Part shown: piece after piece, positions 42,084 to 51,492 of the stretch
Layout: the number at the start of each line of letters is the position of its first letter
Numbering within the stretch: position 1 is the first letter of the stretch
NCBI GenBank assembly: GCA_963824395.1
Contig: CAWGPF010000001.1
Coordinates: 1,488,001-1,552,000 of the forward strand
Direction of reading: 5' to 3'
Origin: 13-2-20CM-66-19 sp963824395
GTDB taxonomy: Bacteria; Pseudomonadota; Gammaproteobacteria; Steroidobacterales; Steroidobacteraceae
Length of the DNA stretch: 64,000 nucleotides
Position numbers and translations under genes: made by a program
The notes under the pieces: generated by a model
Databases searched by the model: none
The model's input: the letters and a program-made list of their open reading frames with translations, nothing else
What the model was told of the DNA's origin: nothing

Positions 42084-43169
42084 TCAGAGCCCCAGGGTGA
42101 GCTGGCCGCCCGGCGGCGGTGGCGGCCGGAAGGCGCTCGTATCGAGGAGGTCGCGGGTTGCGCCGTTGAGGTTCAGGCGCTTACAGGCGATGCGGAAACG
42201 ACTGCGCAGGAGTTGCGCGAACACGCCGGTGCCTTTCATGCGCGTGCCGAAGCGCGGGTCGTTGTCGCGACCGCCGCGCATGTCCCGGATGAGCGACATC
42301 ACGTGGGCGGCGCGCTGCGGATAGTGCTCCTCGAGCCATTCGCGGAACAGGTCCTTGATCTCGTAGGGCAGCCGCAGCAGCACGTAGCCGGCCCAGCCGA
42401 TACCCGCCTGCGCGCAGGCCTCGAGAATAGACTCGATCTCATGGTCGTTGATGGCGGGGATCACCGGCGCCACCAGCGCGCCGCAGGGCACGCCCGCGGC
42501 ACTCAATTCGCGCAGCGCGCGCAGGCGCGCGAGCGGGGCCGCGGCGCGCGGCTCGAGCGTGCGTTTGAGCTGCGGGTCCAGGGAAGTGACGCTCACGCCC
42601 ACGGTGACGAGGCGCAGCGCGGCCAGCTGGGCGAGCAGATCGAGGTCACGCATCACGAGCGCGCCCTTGGTGATGATGGTGACGGGATGGCGCGCCCGCA
42701 GCAGCACCTCGAGGATCGAGCGCGTCACCTGCAGCTGCCGCTCGGAGGGCTGGTAAGGATCGGTGTTCGCGCCGAGCGTGATCGGCTTGCAGACGTAGCC
42801 CGGCCGCGCCAGCTGCTTCTCGAGGAGGGCCGCAGCGTCGAGCTTGTAAAAAATCCGGGTCTCGAAGTCGAGACCCGGCGAGAGCCCCATGTACGCGTGG
42901 CTGGGGCGGGCATAGCAATAAACGCAACCGTGACTGCAGCCGCGGTAGGGATTGATCGACTGCTCGAACGGTATGTCGGGGGAGTCATTGGTGCAGATGA
43001 TCTCGCGCGCCCGCTCCGGCGTGAGCGTCGTCGCGATGCTCTCCGGCGACTCCTCGACATACCAGCCGTCATCGACCGTCTCCAGACGCGTGAGATCGAA
43101 GCGCCCGGGCGGGTTCGACAGGGCGCCGCGTCCTTTGAATGACTGCCTGCCGAGGAGTGCGCGACCCAT
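42084..43169 (-). CDS. PA0069-type radical SAM protein
   Basis: 361 residues. The radical SAM cysteine motif is CSHGCVYCYARP (CxxxCxxC). Other segments typical of this group are NPYRGCSHGC, GLSPGLDFETRIFYK, PITLGANTDPYQPSERQLQVTRSIL and TIITKGALVMRDLDLL. Named after the Pseudomonas locus PA0069; some relatives are annotated as spore photoproduct lyase-like, but the function is unknown to me. I chose ATG 43169 over a TTG at 43205. The C-terminus is proline-rich (FRPPPPPGGQLTLGL). Confidence 0.9.
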   Translation of the reverse strand: MGRALLGRQSFKGRGALSNPPGRFDLTRLETVDDGWYVEESPESIATTLTPERAREIICTNDSPDIPFEQSINPYRGCSHGCVYCYARPSHAYMGLSPGLDFETRIFYKLDAAALLEKQLARPGYVCKPITLGANTDPYQPSERQLQVTRSILEVLLRARHPVTIITKGALVMRDLDLLAQLAALRLVTVGVSVTSLDPQLKRTLEPRAAAPLARLRALRELSAAGVPCGALVAPVIPAINDHEIESILEACAQAGIGWAGYVLLRLPYEIKDLFREWLEEHYPQRAAHVMSLIRDMRGGRDNDPRFGTRMKGTGVFAQLLRSRFRIACKRLNLNGATRDLLDTSAFRPPPPPGGQLTLGL

Positions 43170-43241
43170 GCCCGGAACTGTATATCCATACAGCCATCGT
43201 GGCAAGGATAACTTGGCGCGGGAAGAACGGGAAAAAGGCGC

Positions 43242-43622
43242 TTATTTCACCAGGCGCAGCGACAGCGGATAGCGATAGCGCTCGCCCTCGCTGGCGCGAA
43301 TTGCGGCGATCAGCGTGAGCACCAGCCAGCCGATGAAGAGCGCGGTGCCCAAGATGAAGCCGACGAACACCACGGTGAGCGCCATGCACACGAGCGCGGC
43401 GAGCGCGACCGTGATGTTGAAGTTGAGCGCCTCGCGCGCATGGTCGGCGACGAACTCGGACTGATCGCGTCGCGACAGATAGACCGCCAGGGGTCCCAGC
43501 ACACAGCCGAGCAGCCATACGACCACGCCGGCGAGCGCCGACAGGTGCGCCAGCATTCCCCAGGTGCGCTCGTTCTCGGTCGGCGCGGCGCCCGGCGCCG
43601 GGGTATCACTCGGTTCGCTCAT
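43242..43622 (-). CDS. DUF4870 membrane protein
   Basis: 126 residues with three membrane segments. The family signature is present: RTWGMLAHLSALAGVVVWLLG, LGPLAVYLSRRDQSEFVADHAREALNFNITVAL and FIGWLVLTLIAAIRASEGERYRYPLSLRLVK. DUF4870 proteins are small, often of unknown function, and related to the Tic20-like group. It stands alone between the radical SAM gene and btuB on the minus strand. Confidence 0.92.
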   Translation of the reverse strand: MSEPSDTPAPGAAPTENERTWGMLAHLSALAGVVVWLLGCVLGPLAVYLSRRDQSEFVADHAREALNFNITVALAALVCMALTVVFVGFILGTALFIGWLVLTLIAAIRASEGERYRYPLSLRLVK

Positions 43623-43721
43623 GACACACCGAAGCGTATCACCCCGGCGTGGCCCGCAGCACTGCGGGACGAAGGGGCTCCGGCGCGCCCCTTATTTCAG
43701 GCAACGCGCACGCGCCATCGT

Positions 43722-45656
43722 CTAGAGCTTCACTTTCACCCCCGCAAACACCCCGAAGCGCGGCTGCAGGAAGCCGATCGGGTTCTCGTAATGCCGGTCG
43801 AAGAGGTTGTCGGCGCGGGCAAAGAGTGAGAGGTGCGGCGTCAGGTCGTAGCTCGTGGCGAGATTGACCGTGGTGTAGCCCGGGGCATCCAGGCGCGGTA
43901 TGGAGAAGTCGCGGTTGCCGTCGACCCAGCCGCCGACCATGAGCACATCGAGGCTGACCTGCCAGGGTTCGAGCACCTGCCACTCGGCGATGAAGTTGCC
44001 CTTGTGCTTAGGACGGCGCAGCAGCTCCTGCTGCAGTACGTCATCGGTGGCCTCGGTGTAGGTGTAGTCGGCGCGCAGCGTGAGCGAGGGCAGCGGTTGC
44101 CAGGCGACGAAACTCTCGATGCCATCCGTCGTGGCGCGCCCGATGTTGGCGTAGGTCGTGCCGGTGACATCGGTGGTGATGAGGTCGCGGATGCGATTGT
44201 AGAAACAGGTGACGCCGAGGCGCACGGCGTGCTGCGCGAATCCCTGCTCGAAGCCCGCATCCCAGCCGGTGCTGCTCTCGGGCTTGAGATCCGGGTTGGC
44301 GAAGAAGTAGGGCGGAAAGTCCTGGTAGAGCTCGCTCAGGGTCGGCGCCTTGAAGCCCGTGCCCACCGAGGCCCGCAGCTTCGTGTCGGTATCCGCGATC
44401 AGCCAGGCGGGCGCGAAGCGATAGGTGACCTTGCTGCCGAAGCGGCTGTTATCGTCGTAGCGCACGTTGAGCGCGGAGAACCAGTGCGCGCCGACCTGCG
44501 ACAGCAGCTCCGCGTAGCCGGAGGCGATGTGCACGTCGGCGTCGATCGGCTGCTCGATCTCCTCGCGCTCGTACTCGGCCCCCAGCACCAGGGTCTCGGT
44601 CGGCGCCAGCTTCATGTTGCCCTGCCAGTCGGCCTTGCGCCGCTCGCCGGTGTTGAGCACCGCCGGAGTCTGCGGCTCGAGCGTCGAGGTGCGCAGGTGG
44701 CTGTAGGCCAGCCCGAGGGTCTGCTCGAGCGCGCCGTCGAAGGACACGAGGTGCCCGGTGAGTCGGGTGAAGTACTCCGTGGTGGCGGCGGTGGTCTGCT
44801 CGGGCGCCGGGTAGCCGAGGTAGGGCGGCTCGAAGCTGTAGTCCTCGCCCGTCGTGTGCAGGTGCACGTCGCCGTAGCGCGCCACCAGCCCGAGCGCCAG
44901 GTCCTGCGTCACCGCCAGACCGAGCTTGGTGGAGAACGTGAGGTTGTCATCGTAGTCGTCGTTGCGCGCCTCGCCCGGCTGCAGCAGCCCGAGCGGCGTC
45001 ACCGGCACCGAGCCTGCGTGGTAGTGCGAAACGCTCGCGCTGTAGCTGAACGCATCCGCCGCGCCGCTCACGGTGCCGGCCTGGTTGAAGGTGTCGAAGC
45101 TGCCGCCCTCGAGCGCGCCGGTGAATTTCACAGGTCCGGAACCGGACTTCGTGATGATGTTGATCACCCCGCCGATGGCATCCGAGCCGTACAGGCCACT
45201 TTGCGGGCCGCGCAGCACTTCGACGCGCTCGATGTCCTGGGTGAGGAGCTGCCCGAAATCAAAGGCCCCGGTGGAGTTGCTCGGGTCGCTGATGTCGATG
45301 CCATCCACCAGCACCTTGGTGTGGTTGGAGTTGGTGCCGCGCATGAACACCGAGGTCGTGCCTCCCGGGCCGCCGGTCTGCACCACGTTGAGCCCGGGGA
45401 GGTCCTTGAGCACGTCGGTGAAGGTGCGCTCCTGACGCGCCTCGATCTGCGCCGCCGTGACCACCGTGATGCTGCTCGCCACCTCCAGCACCGGTGTCGG
45501 CACGCGGGTCGCGGTGACGACGATCTGCTGCAGATCCTCCGCGTCCGCCGCGTGCGCAGCCGCAACGCCCGCCCCGAGAGTCAGGACCAACGCGCTGCCA
45601 AGCGACAGCGCGGCCCCGCGCACGCTTGCGCGTCGCTGCCTTGAACCTGTTGTCAT
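43722..45656 (-). CDS. btuB: BtuB-type TonB-dependent outer-membrane receptor
   Basis: 644 residues. A signal peptide (ALSLGSALVLTLGAGVAAAHA) is followed by a plug domain starting QQIVVTATRVPTPVLEVASSITVVTAAQIE, with FTDVLKDLPGLNVV and RGTNSNHTKVLVDGI, then a 22-strand barrel with the terminal strand (LQPRFGVFAGVKVKL). The Val-Val-Thr-Ala-Thr TonB box is clear. The cobalamin riboswitch upstream supports vitamin B12 uptake by BtuB. I chose ATG 45656; a longer frame at 45860 would translate the riboswitch. No btuC/btuD genes are in the window. Confidence 0.93.
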   Translation of the reverse strand: MTTGSRQRRASVRGAALSLGSALVLTLGAGVAAAHAADAEDLQQIVVTATRVPTPVLEVASSITVVTAAQIEARQERTFTDVLKDLPGLNVVQTGGPGGTTSVFMRGTNSNHTKVLVDGIDISDPSNSTGAFDFGQLLTQDIERVEVLRGPQSGLYGSDAIGGVINIITKSGSGPVKFTGALEGGSFDTFNQAGTVSGAADAFSYSASVSHYHAGSVPVTPLGLLQPGEARNDDYDDNLTFSTKLGLAVTQDLALGLVARYGDVHLHTTGEDYSFEPPYLGYPAPEQTTAATTEYFTRLTGHLVSFDGALEQTLGLAYSHLRTSTLEPQTPAVLNTGERRKADWQGNMKLAPTETLVLGAEYEREEIEQPIDADVHIASGYAELLSQVGAHWFSALNVRYDDNSRFGSKVTYRFAPAWLIADTDTKLRASVGTGFKAPTLSELYQDFPPYFFANPDLKPESSTGWDAGFEQGFAQHAVRLGVTCFYNRIRDLITTDVTGTTYANIGRATTDGIESFVAWQPLPSLTLRADYTYTEATDDVLQQELLRRPKHKGNFIAEWQVLEPWQVSLDVLMVGGWVDGNRDFSIPRLDAPGYTTVNLATSYDLTPHLSLFARADNLFDRHYENPIGFLQPRFGVFAGVKVKL

Positions 45657-45791
45657 GTGAATAGCTCCGTAAATGCGCACACACCCGTGCCGCAGGGCGC
45701 GTGGCAGATACGGAAAGCCGGTAGGTGCGGCGGACGCCTGAGGGAAGCAGCGCATGCCGACCACCCGCATCGCCCGCCGCGACACCCTTCG

Positions 45792-45975
45792 GTGATACGT
45801 GAGGCCGGTCTCCGGGCTCCCGAGCTGGAGAGAACTCTCCGGCGGATCGCCTTCCCACACCCCGCTTCAAGGGGGCGCAGTGGCCATGTGATCCGCTTAA
45901 CTCTCGGTTACCGTTGCGGGGGCAGCGCCGGGCTTGGACGAATCCTCACCGGACTTCCCGTTTTTCCGTCCCACC
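45792..45975 (-). promoter_or_regulatory. Cobalamin (adenosylcobalamin) riboswitch upstream of btuB
   Basis: Reading the minus strand: GGGAAGTCCGGTGAGG, then GCGCTGCCCCCGCAACGG, then the GCCACTG block, and finally GAGCCCGGAGACCGGCC, the conserved B12-box region. The spacing between blocks is normal for a cobalamin riboswitch. It lies in the 435-bp gap between btuB and the divergent DUF3429 gene. The switch would lower BtuB expression when B12 is plentiful. Confidence 0.92.
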
Positions 45976-46091
45976 GCGCGCGCCCACAGCCCATGGCCGC
46001 CACTTGGTCGGACAGACACCTCACGAGGCGCGAAGCCTGCCTGTGGCGCCGCTGCCGCGTCAAGGGCCGTTGGCGCCGACGCCCCCGTGGC

Positions 46092-46589
46092 ATGATCCTC
46101 CCCGCCATGGACACCGACCCCGACCCCCGCGCCCTCCCCTGGCCGCGCGCGAGCAGCGCGGCCGAGTGGCTCGGGTATGTGTGCATCGTGCCCCTGCTGC
46201 TGGGGCTGGCCGGCGTCGGGCTGCTGCCGGACTTCGCCGCACGCGAGCTGGCGCAGCGCACCACCATCGCCTGGGGCGCCGCGCTGCTCGCCTTCAGCGG
46301 CGCGGTGCACTGGGGACTCGCGCTCGCCGGACGCCTGCCGTGGAGCGCTGCACGCATGGCGGGCGCCCTGGCGCCCGCCGTGCTCGCCAGCGCCGCCGGG
46401 GTCATCGGCGGGCAGCGCGCACTCGCGCTGCTCGTGATCGGCTTCGGGGGCTTCTGGCTCTACGAACACCGCGTGCTGGGCGCTGCGCTGCCGCAGGAGT
46501 ACCTCAACCAGCGCCGGCAGCTTTCGGTCGCGATCTGCGTGGTGCTCGCGCTGACGATGTTCGTGTCCGATGGCGCAGGACTCCCCTGA
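46092..46589 (+). CDS. DUF3429 membrane protein
   Basis: 165 residues if started at ATG 46092, or 160 from ATG 46107; neither has a clear Shine-Dalgarno. The protein has five membrane segments in the DUF3429 pattern: AAEWLGYVCIVPLLLGLAGVG, TTIAWGAALLAFSGAVHWGLAL, APAVLASAAGVIGG, ALLVIGFGGFWLYEHRVL and a final VAICVVLALTMFVS. The function is unknown. It runs divergently from btuB and is followed 8 bp later by the AI-2E-type permease, probably in one operon. Confidence 0.88.
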   Translation: MILPAMDTDPDPRALPWPRASSAAEWLGYVCIVPLLLGLAGVGLLPDFAARELAQRTTIAWGAALLAFSGAVHWGLALAGRLPWSAARMAGALAPAVLASAAGVIGGQRALALLVIGFGGFWLYEHRVLGAALPQEYLNQRRQLSVAICVVLALTMFVSDGAGLP

Positions 46590-46597
46590 GGGCAACA

Positions 46598-47704
46598 ATG
46601 ACGCCGATGGAACACTTCGTACCTGCTCCGTGGCTGCGCTGGCTCATCACCGTGGCGCTGCTCGCCGGCCTGGTGCTGCTCGGCTTTCGCGTGCTCTCGC
46701 CCTTCATCGTGCCGATCGTGTGGGCGGCGATCCTCGCCTATGTCAGCTGGCCGGCCTATCTGTGGCTTCTCAACAGGCTCGGCAGCCGTGCGACGCTCGC
46801 CGCACTGCTCATGACGATCCTCGTGTCGGCGGCGGTGATCGTGCCGATCGCCTGGCTCGCCCTGGTGCTGCGCATCGAGCTGGTGCGTGGCTACCACGAC
46901 ATGCAGGCCCTGTTCGCCGGTGGCGGGCTGCAGCTGCCGCCGCAGGTCCTGAAGCTCCCCTGGATCGGCGACCAGCTGAAGGAGCTGAGCGAGCGTGTCG
47001 CCCAGGATCCGCACGCGCTCGGCCTCGAGCTGCGCAAGCTCACCGACCGCTCCTTCGACCAGATCGCGCACATCGTCGGTGACGTCAGTCGTAATGTCGT
47101 CAAGCTCGGCTTGACGGTCCTCAGCCTGTTCTTCGTGTTCCGCGGTGGCGAGCAGATCGCCGAGCAGATGCAGCGCGCCCTGGAGCAGGTGCTCGGACCG
47201 CGCGTCGATGCCTACCTCGCCGCCATCGGCCAGACCGTGAAGGCGGTGATCTACGGGCTCGGCCTCGCAGCGCTGGTGCAGGGCGTGCTGGCGGGTCTCG
47301 GCTACTGGGCCGCCGGCATCGGCGCGCCGATCTTCCTGGCCGCGCTGACCACCGTCTGCGGCATCATCCCCTTCGCGGTACCGGTGCTGTGGGGCGGCGC
47401 GGCGGCGTGGCTCTTCATCACCGGCCACACGGTGGCCGGGGTCGCGCTGTTCGCCTGGATGGTCATCGTCGTGGGCTGGACCGACCACTTCGTGCGCCCG
47501 CTGCTCATCAGCCGCGGTGCACAGATCCCCTTCATCATCGTGCTGTTCGGCGTGCTCGGGGGACTGGCGGCGTTTGGCCTCGTGGGCCTGTTCCTGGGCC
47601 CGGTGATCCTCGCGGTGCTGCTGGCGGTGTGGCGCGAGTGGCTGGCCGAGACCGGCCAGGAGGAGCCCGCGCCGCAGGCTCAGGTGCCGAGGAACATGCG
47701 GTAG
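46598..47704 (+). CDS. AI-2E-family permease
   Basis: 368 residues with eight or so membrane segments and the AI-2E family pattern: FRVLSPFIVPIVWAAILAYVSWP, TLAALLMTILVSAAVIVPIAWL, a soluble region with LPWIGDQLKELSERV, VKAVIYGLGLAALVQGVLAGLGYW, TTVCGIIPFAVPVLWGGAAAW and FGVLGGLAAFGLVGLFLGPVILAVLLAVW. Members include TqsA-like putative autoinducer exporters, but many transport other substrates such as Na+/H+. The ATG has GAGGG 5 bp upstream. The last 25 bp overlap the convergent ilvA gene. Confidence 0.92.
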   Translation: MTPMEHFVPAPWLRWLITVALLAGLVLLGFRVLSPFIVPIVWAAILAYVSWPAYLWLLNRLGSRATLAALLMTILVSAAVIVPIAWLALVLRIELVRGYHDMQALFAGGGLQLPPQVLKLPWIGDQLKELSERVAQDPHALGLELRKLTDRSFDQIAHIVGDVSRNVVKLGLTVLSLFFVFRGGEQIAEQMQRALEQVLGPRVDAYLAAIGQTVKAVIYGLGLAALVQGVLAGLGYWAAGIGAPIFLAALTTVCGIIPFAVPVLWGGAAAWLFITGHTVAGVALFAWMVIVVGWTDHFVRPLLISRGAQIPFIIVLFGVLGGLAAFGLVGLFLGPVILAVLLAVWREWLAETGQEEPAPQAQVPRNMR

Positions 47705-49197
47705 GCGGGGTTCGCCGTCTCCTCGACGAAGGAGTAGTTGAGCTCGTTCAGGTGCAGCAGGAAATCCGCACGCTCCGCCCGCGGCACCTGGATGCCGGCG
47801 AGCACCCGGCCGTAATCCGAGCCGTGATTGCGGTAGTGGAACAGCGTGATGTTCCAGCGTGAGCCGATGGCCTTCAGGAAGCGGTGCAGGGCACCGGGGC
47901 GCTCGGGGAACTCGAAGCGGTACAGCACCTCATCCACGATGCCGCGCGCGTGCCCGCCCACCATGTAGCGCACGTGCAGCTTCGCCATTTCATCGTCCGT
48001 CATGTCGGTGACGGTGAAGCCGGCGCCGCGCAGGCCCGCCAGCACCGCCTCCTTCTCGGCACGTCCCTGGGTGAGGGCGAGGCCGACGAAGATCTGCGCA
48101 CTCTCCACGCCCGCGTAGCGGTAATTGAACTCAGTGACGCTGCGCTGCCCGATCACCTCGCAGAAGTGCAGGAAGCTGCCCGGCTGCTCCGGGATCACCA
48201 CTGCGATGAGCGCCTCGCGCTCGCCGCCAAGATCGGCGCGCTCGGCCACGTGCCGCAGGCGGTCGAAGTTCATGTTGGCGCCACTGTTGATGGCGACTAC
48301 GCGACGCCCCTTCCAGCCCTCGCGTACCAGGTACTTCTTCAGGCCCGCCACCGCGAGCGCGCCGGCCGGCTCCACGATTGAGCGCGTGTCCTCGAACACG
48401 TCCTGGATGGCGGCGCAGATCTCGTCGGTGTCGGTGAGCACGACCTCATCGACGTGGCCGCGGCACAGGGCGAAGGTCTCCTCGCCGACGCGCCTGACCG
48501 CGACGCCGTCGGCGAAAATGCCCACGCGCTCGAGCGTCACGCGCTTACCGGCACGCAGCGACTCGTGCATGCTGGCCGCATCGCGCGGCTCGACGCCGAT
48601 GACCTTGACCTGCGGATACAGGTACTTCACGTACACCGCGATCCCGGCCAGCAACCCCCCGCCGCCGACCGGCACGAAGATGGCGTCCGGGGCCCCGCCG
48701 CACTGGCGCAGGATCTCCACGGCGATCGTGCCCTGGCCGGCGATGACGTCCGGGTCGTCGAACGGGTGCACCAGCACGAGGCTGCGCTCGCGCGCCAGGG
48801 TGAGCGCGTGCTCGAAGGCACTGTCGTAGTCGTCCCCGTGCAGCACCAGCTGCGCGCCAAGGTCGAGCACCGCCTGCACCTTGATCTGCGGGGTGGTCTG
48901 CGGCATCACGACGACGGCGCTGATGCCGCGGCGGCGCGCCGCGAGCGCCACGCCCTGGGCGTGGTTACCGGCAGAGGCACACACCACGCCGCGGGCGGCG
49001 GCGGCCTCCGAGAGATGGGCGATGCGGTTGTAGGCGCCGCGCAGCTTGAAGGAGAACACCGGCTGCAGGTCTTCGCGCTTCAGCAGCACGGTGTTGCCGA
49101 GCCGTCGCGACAGACGCGGCGCCGCGTCGAGCGGCGACTCGATGGCAACGTCGTAGACACGCGCCTTGAGGATCTTCTCGATGTAGGGACTGGCCAC
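47680..49197 (-). CDS. ilvA: Threonine ammonia-lyase, biosynthetic (long form with two ACT-like domains)
   Basis: 505 residues, the long biosynthetic form. The PLP lysine is Lys51 in FSFKLRGAYN. The catalytic domain includes SAGNHAQGVALAARRRGISAVVVMP and VGGGGLLAGIAVYVK. The C-terminal part has two ACT-like regulatory domains (VVIPEQPGSFLHFCEVIGQRSVTEFNYRY and FEFPERPGALHRFLKAIGSRWNITLFHYRNHG), which bind isoleucine and valine. It deaminates threonine to 2-oxobutanoate, feeding the IlvB/IlvN enzyme encoded at 57.8-60.3 kb. The start is GTG 49197. Confidence 0.95.
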   Translation of the reverse strand: MASPYIEKILKARVYDVAIESPLDAAPRLSRRLGNTVLLKREDLQPVFSFKLRGAYNRIAHLSEAAAARGVVCASAGNHAQGVALAARRRGISAVVVMPQTTPQIKVQAVLDLGAQLVLHGDDYDSAFEHALTLARERSLVLVHPFDDPDVIAGQGTIAVEILRQCGGAPDAIFVPVGGGGLLAGIAVYVKYLYPQVKVIGVEPRDAASMHESLRAGKRVTLERVGIFADGVAVRRVGEETFALCRGHVDEVVLTDTDEICAAIQDVFEDTRSIVEPAGALAVAGLKKYLVREGWKGRRVVAINSGANMNFDRLRHVAERADLGGEREALIAVVIPEQPGSFLHFCEVIGQRSVTEFNYRYAGVESAQIFVGLALTQGRAEKEAVLAGLRGAGFTVTDMTDDEMAKLHVRYMVGGHARGIVDEVLYRFEFPERPGALHRFLKAIGSRWNITLFHYRNHGSDYGRVLAGIQVPRAERADFLLHLNELNYSFVEETANPAYRMFLGT

Positions 49198-49262
49198 CGC
49201 TTAAAGCCTGCGTGTTCCTGCCGGGGATGAGCCGACAAGCTTAGCCGCGGTGTGCGCCGCTG

Positions 49263-51383
49263 TCAGCGCTTCTCGCCGCCCTTGCGTACCACGAAGCGGT
49301 ACTGCTGCCGGCCGATCGAGACGGTGTCGCCGTCCTCGAGCGCCTGGCGAGTGATGCGCCGGCCGTTGACCTGCACCCCGTTGGTGCTGTTGAGGTCCTC
49401 GATGATGGTCTGCGCAGGGCCCGCCAGGATCACCGCGTGGTGGCGGCTGATGAACTTGGCATCGATCTGCAGGTCATTGTCGGGGGTGCGCCCGACGCTG
49501 GTCTTGCGGGCGAGCACGTGCACGACCTCGCGGCCGCCGTCGCTGTAGATGAGGAGTCGGGTGGCGCCGTCGGGGAGCGGGCTGCCGGGGGGCAGGGATT
49601 CCTCGGCATGCCGCGGGGCATCGCGCAGCACCGGGTCGGCGCCGCTGTCGCTGCTGCCGTGGCGCACCTCCTCGAGCGTCGCGCGCCACTGCTGGTTCGC
49701 CTTTTCCAGCTCCTCGAGGCGCGCGCCGTTCTTGCGCGCCTCGGACTCGAGACGATGCACGCTTTCCTCGGCGACGGTGAGGTCGGCCTCGAGCTCGCGC
49801 ACGCGCGCAGCGTGGGCATCGGCCTGTGACTGCACCGTGTTCAGTGTCTCGACCTGCTCGGCAGCGCGCCGCTCGGCCGCCTGCGCCCGCGACTCGGCAG
49901 CGCCGACGGTACCCTGATAGGTGGCACGTTCCTCGTGCACGCGCTTCAGGGTGTCGCCCCACTCGTCCATCCGACCGCGCACGTCGGCGAGCTCGGTCTC
50001 GAGGTCCTTCGCGCGTCTGCGCTCGGCGGCGAGCGCGGTCTCCAGCTCCGTGACCCGGGCGCGGCGCTGGTTGAGTGCCGCCTCGTGCTCGGCGGCCTGG
50101 GCCGCAGCGTTGCTGGCGGCGGCGCGCGCGGTCTCGACCGCCGTGGTGAGTTCCACGCGTTCGGCCAGCAGGCGCCCGAGCTCACTCTTGCGCTGCGATT
50201 CGCTGGTGCTGTGCTGCTCGGTGACCGCGGTCAGGGCGCGTATGCGCTCGCCGCTCGCTTCCAGCTGCGCCTGCAGGCGCGCGATGCTCGACTGCAGGGC
50301 GGCGCCTTCGCGGCGCGTCTCGCGCAGCTGCGTGTCGCGCTCGGCGAGCGCACTGCCGAATTCGGTCACCTGCTGCTCGAGCCGGGTGAGGCGCGCGGCG
50401 CGCGCGGCGAGCTCGCTGTCCTGTTCGCGCACGCGTGCCTCGCGCGCCGCCAGCTCCTGGGCGAGGCGCGTGAGATCGCTCTCGCGCACCCGCGCCTCCT
50501 GGGTGAGATCGGTCACGAGGTTCTCGAACACGTCGCGGCGGGTATTCACCGTCTGCAGCGACTCGAAGTACGCCATGGCGCGCTTGCGTTCCTCGTGCAG
50601 GTCGGTGATTACCGCGGCGCCGTGCGCCGCCTGGGCGCGCTCGCGCTGTGTGCGTTCTGCCTCGGCGCGCGCGGCGCGCGCCTGCTGTTGCTCGGCGTCC
50701 CGCGCCGCCTGCGTGAGGCGCTGCTCGAGCTGTGCGTTGCGGTCGCTGACGACCGTGAGTTCCTCGCGCGCCGCCGCAAGTTCGCCCGCAAGCTGCCCCA
50801 GGCGCTGCTCAGCCGCCGCGCGGGCCTGGGTGAGTTCGGCGAACTGCGCCGTGTGCGCCGTGGCGGCGGCCTGCAGGCGCGCGAGCTCCGCGTCGAGGTG
50901 CGCGGCGCGCTGCTCGGCGGCGGCGTCGCCCCCCGCGCGCAGGTGCGCAAGTTCTGCGGCCAGGCCTGCGGCGTGCTGCTCGGAGGCCGCGCGTGCCTGG
51001 GTGAGTTCGCCGAGTTCTTTGGCGTGGCCTGCGGCCGCGGCCTGCAGCTGCGCCAGCTGCGCATTCAGCTCGTGCGCGCGTTCCTGCGCGGCGAGCGTGC
51101 CGGCCTGCGCTTCCTCGCGCTCCCGCTCCAGCTGCAGCAGCCGGTCTGACTTTGCTTGCAGCAGCTGCTGCGCCGAGCGCAGCTCGGCGGACATCGCCTC
51201 AAGCGTGGCTTCCAGGTGGCGTTCGGGCTCGGGCCGCAGTGGTGGGAATGAGGCCCAGGTGTCGGTAGAGGAGTGCTCATCGTCCACATTCACCGCTGGC
51301 GGCGGATCGAGCACCGGCAGCTCGGCGGTGCTTTCCAGGTCAGCATCCGGGGAGACCGGGGGCGGCGTCAGCGGCGAACTCAT
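49263..51383 (-). CDS. FHA-domain protein with long coiled coil
   Basis: 706 residues. Residues about 60-570 are dominated by Ala/Glu/Arg-rich heptads forming a long coiled coil (for example QLQAAAAGHAKELGELTQARA, ELARLQAAATAHTAQ). The C-terminal 100 residues are an FHA domain: ARKTSVGRTPDNDLQID, SRHHAVIL and DLNSTNGVQVNGRRI, the phosphothreonine-binding loop. FHA domains read phosphorylated partners of Ser/Thr kinases. No signal peptide or membrane anchor is visible, so a cytoplasmic scaffold is likely. I chose ATG 51383 (with AGGA upstream). Confidence 0.88.
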   Translation of the reverse strand: MSSPLTPPPVSPDADLESTAELPVLDPPPAVNVDDEHSSTDTWASFPPLRPEPERHLEATLEAMSAELRSAQQLLQAKSDRLLQLEREREEAQAGTLAAQERAHELNAQLAQLQAAAAGHAKELGELTQARAASEQHAAGLAAELAHLRAGGDAAAEQRAAHLDAELARLQAAATAHTAQFAELTQARAAAEQRLGQLAGELAAAREELTVVSDRNAQLEQRLTQAARDAEQQQARAARAEAERTQRERAQAAHGAAVITDLHEERKRAMAYFESLQTVNTRRDVFENLVTDLTQEARVRESDLTRLAQELAAREARVREQDSELAARAARLTRLEQQVTEFGSALAERDTQLRETRREGAALQSSIARLQAQLEASGERIRALTAVTEQHSTSESQRKSELGRLLAERVELTTAVETARAAASNAAAQAAEHEAALNQRRARVTELETALAAERRRAKDLETELADVRGRMDEWGDTLKRVHEERATYQGTVGAAESRAQAAERRAAEQVETLNTVQSQADAHAARVRELEADLTVAEESVHRLESEARKNGARLEELEKANQQWRATLEEVRHGSSDSGADPVLRDAPRHAEESLPPGSPLPDGATRLLIYSDGGREVVHVLARKTSVGRTPDNDLQIDAKFISRHHAVILAGPAQTIIEDLNSTNGVQVNGRRITRQALEDGDTVSIGRQQYRFVVRKGGEKR

Positions 51384-51492
51384 CGATTGTCCTAAGGATC
51401 CCCGTAATGTGCGGCGAAAAAGTGTAGCGCCGCAGCACTCCTGCCCCCCGCGCGCCCCTATAAATGTGTGAGAAGAATCCCGAAAATCTTTC

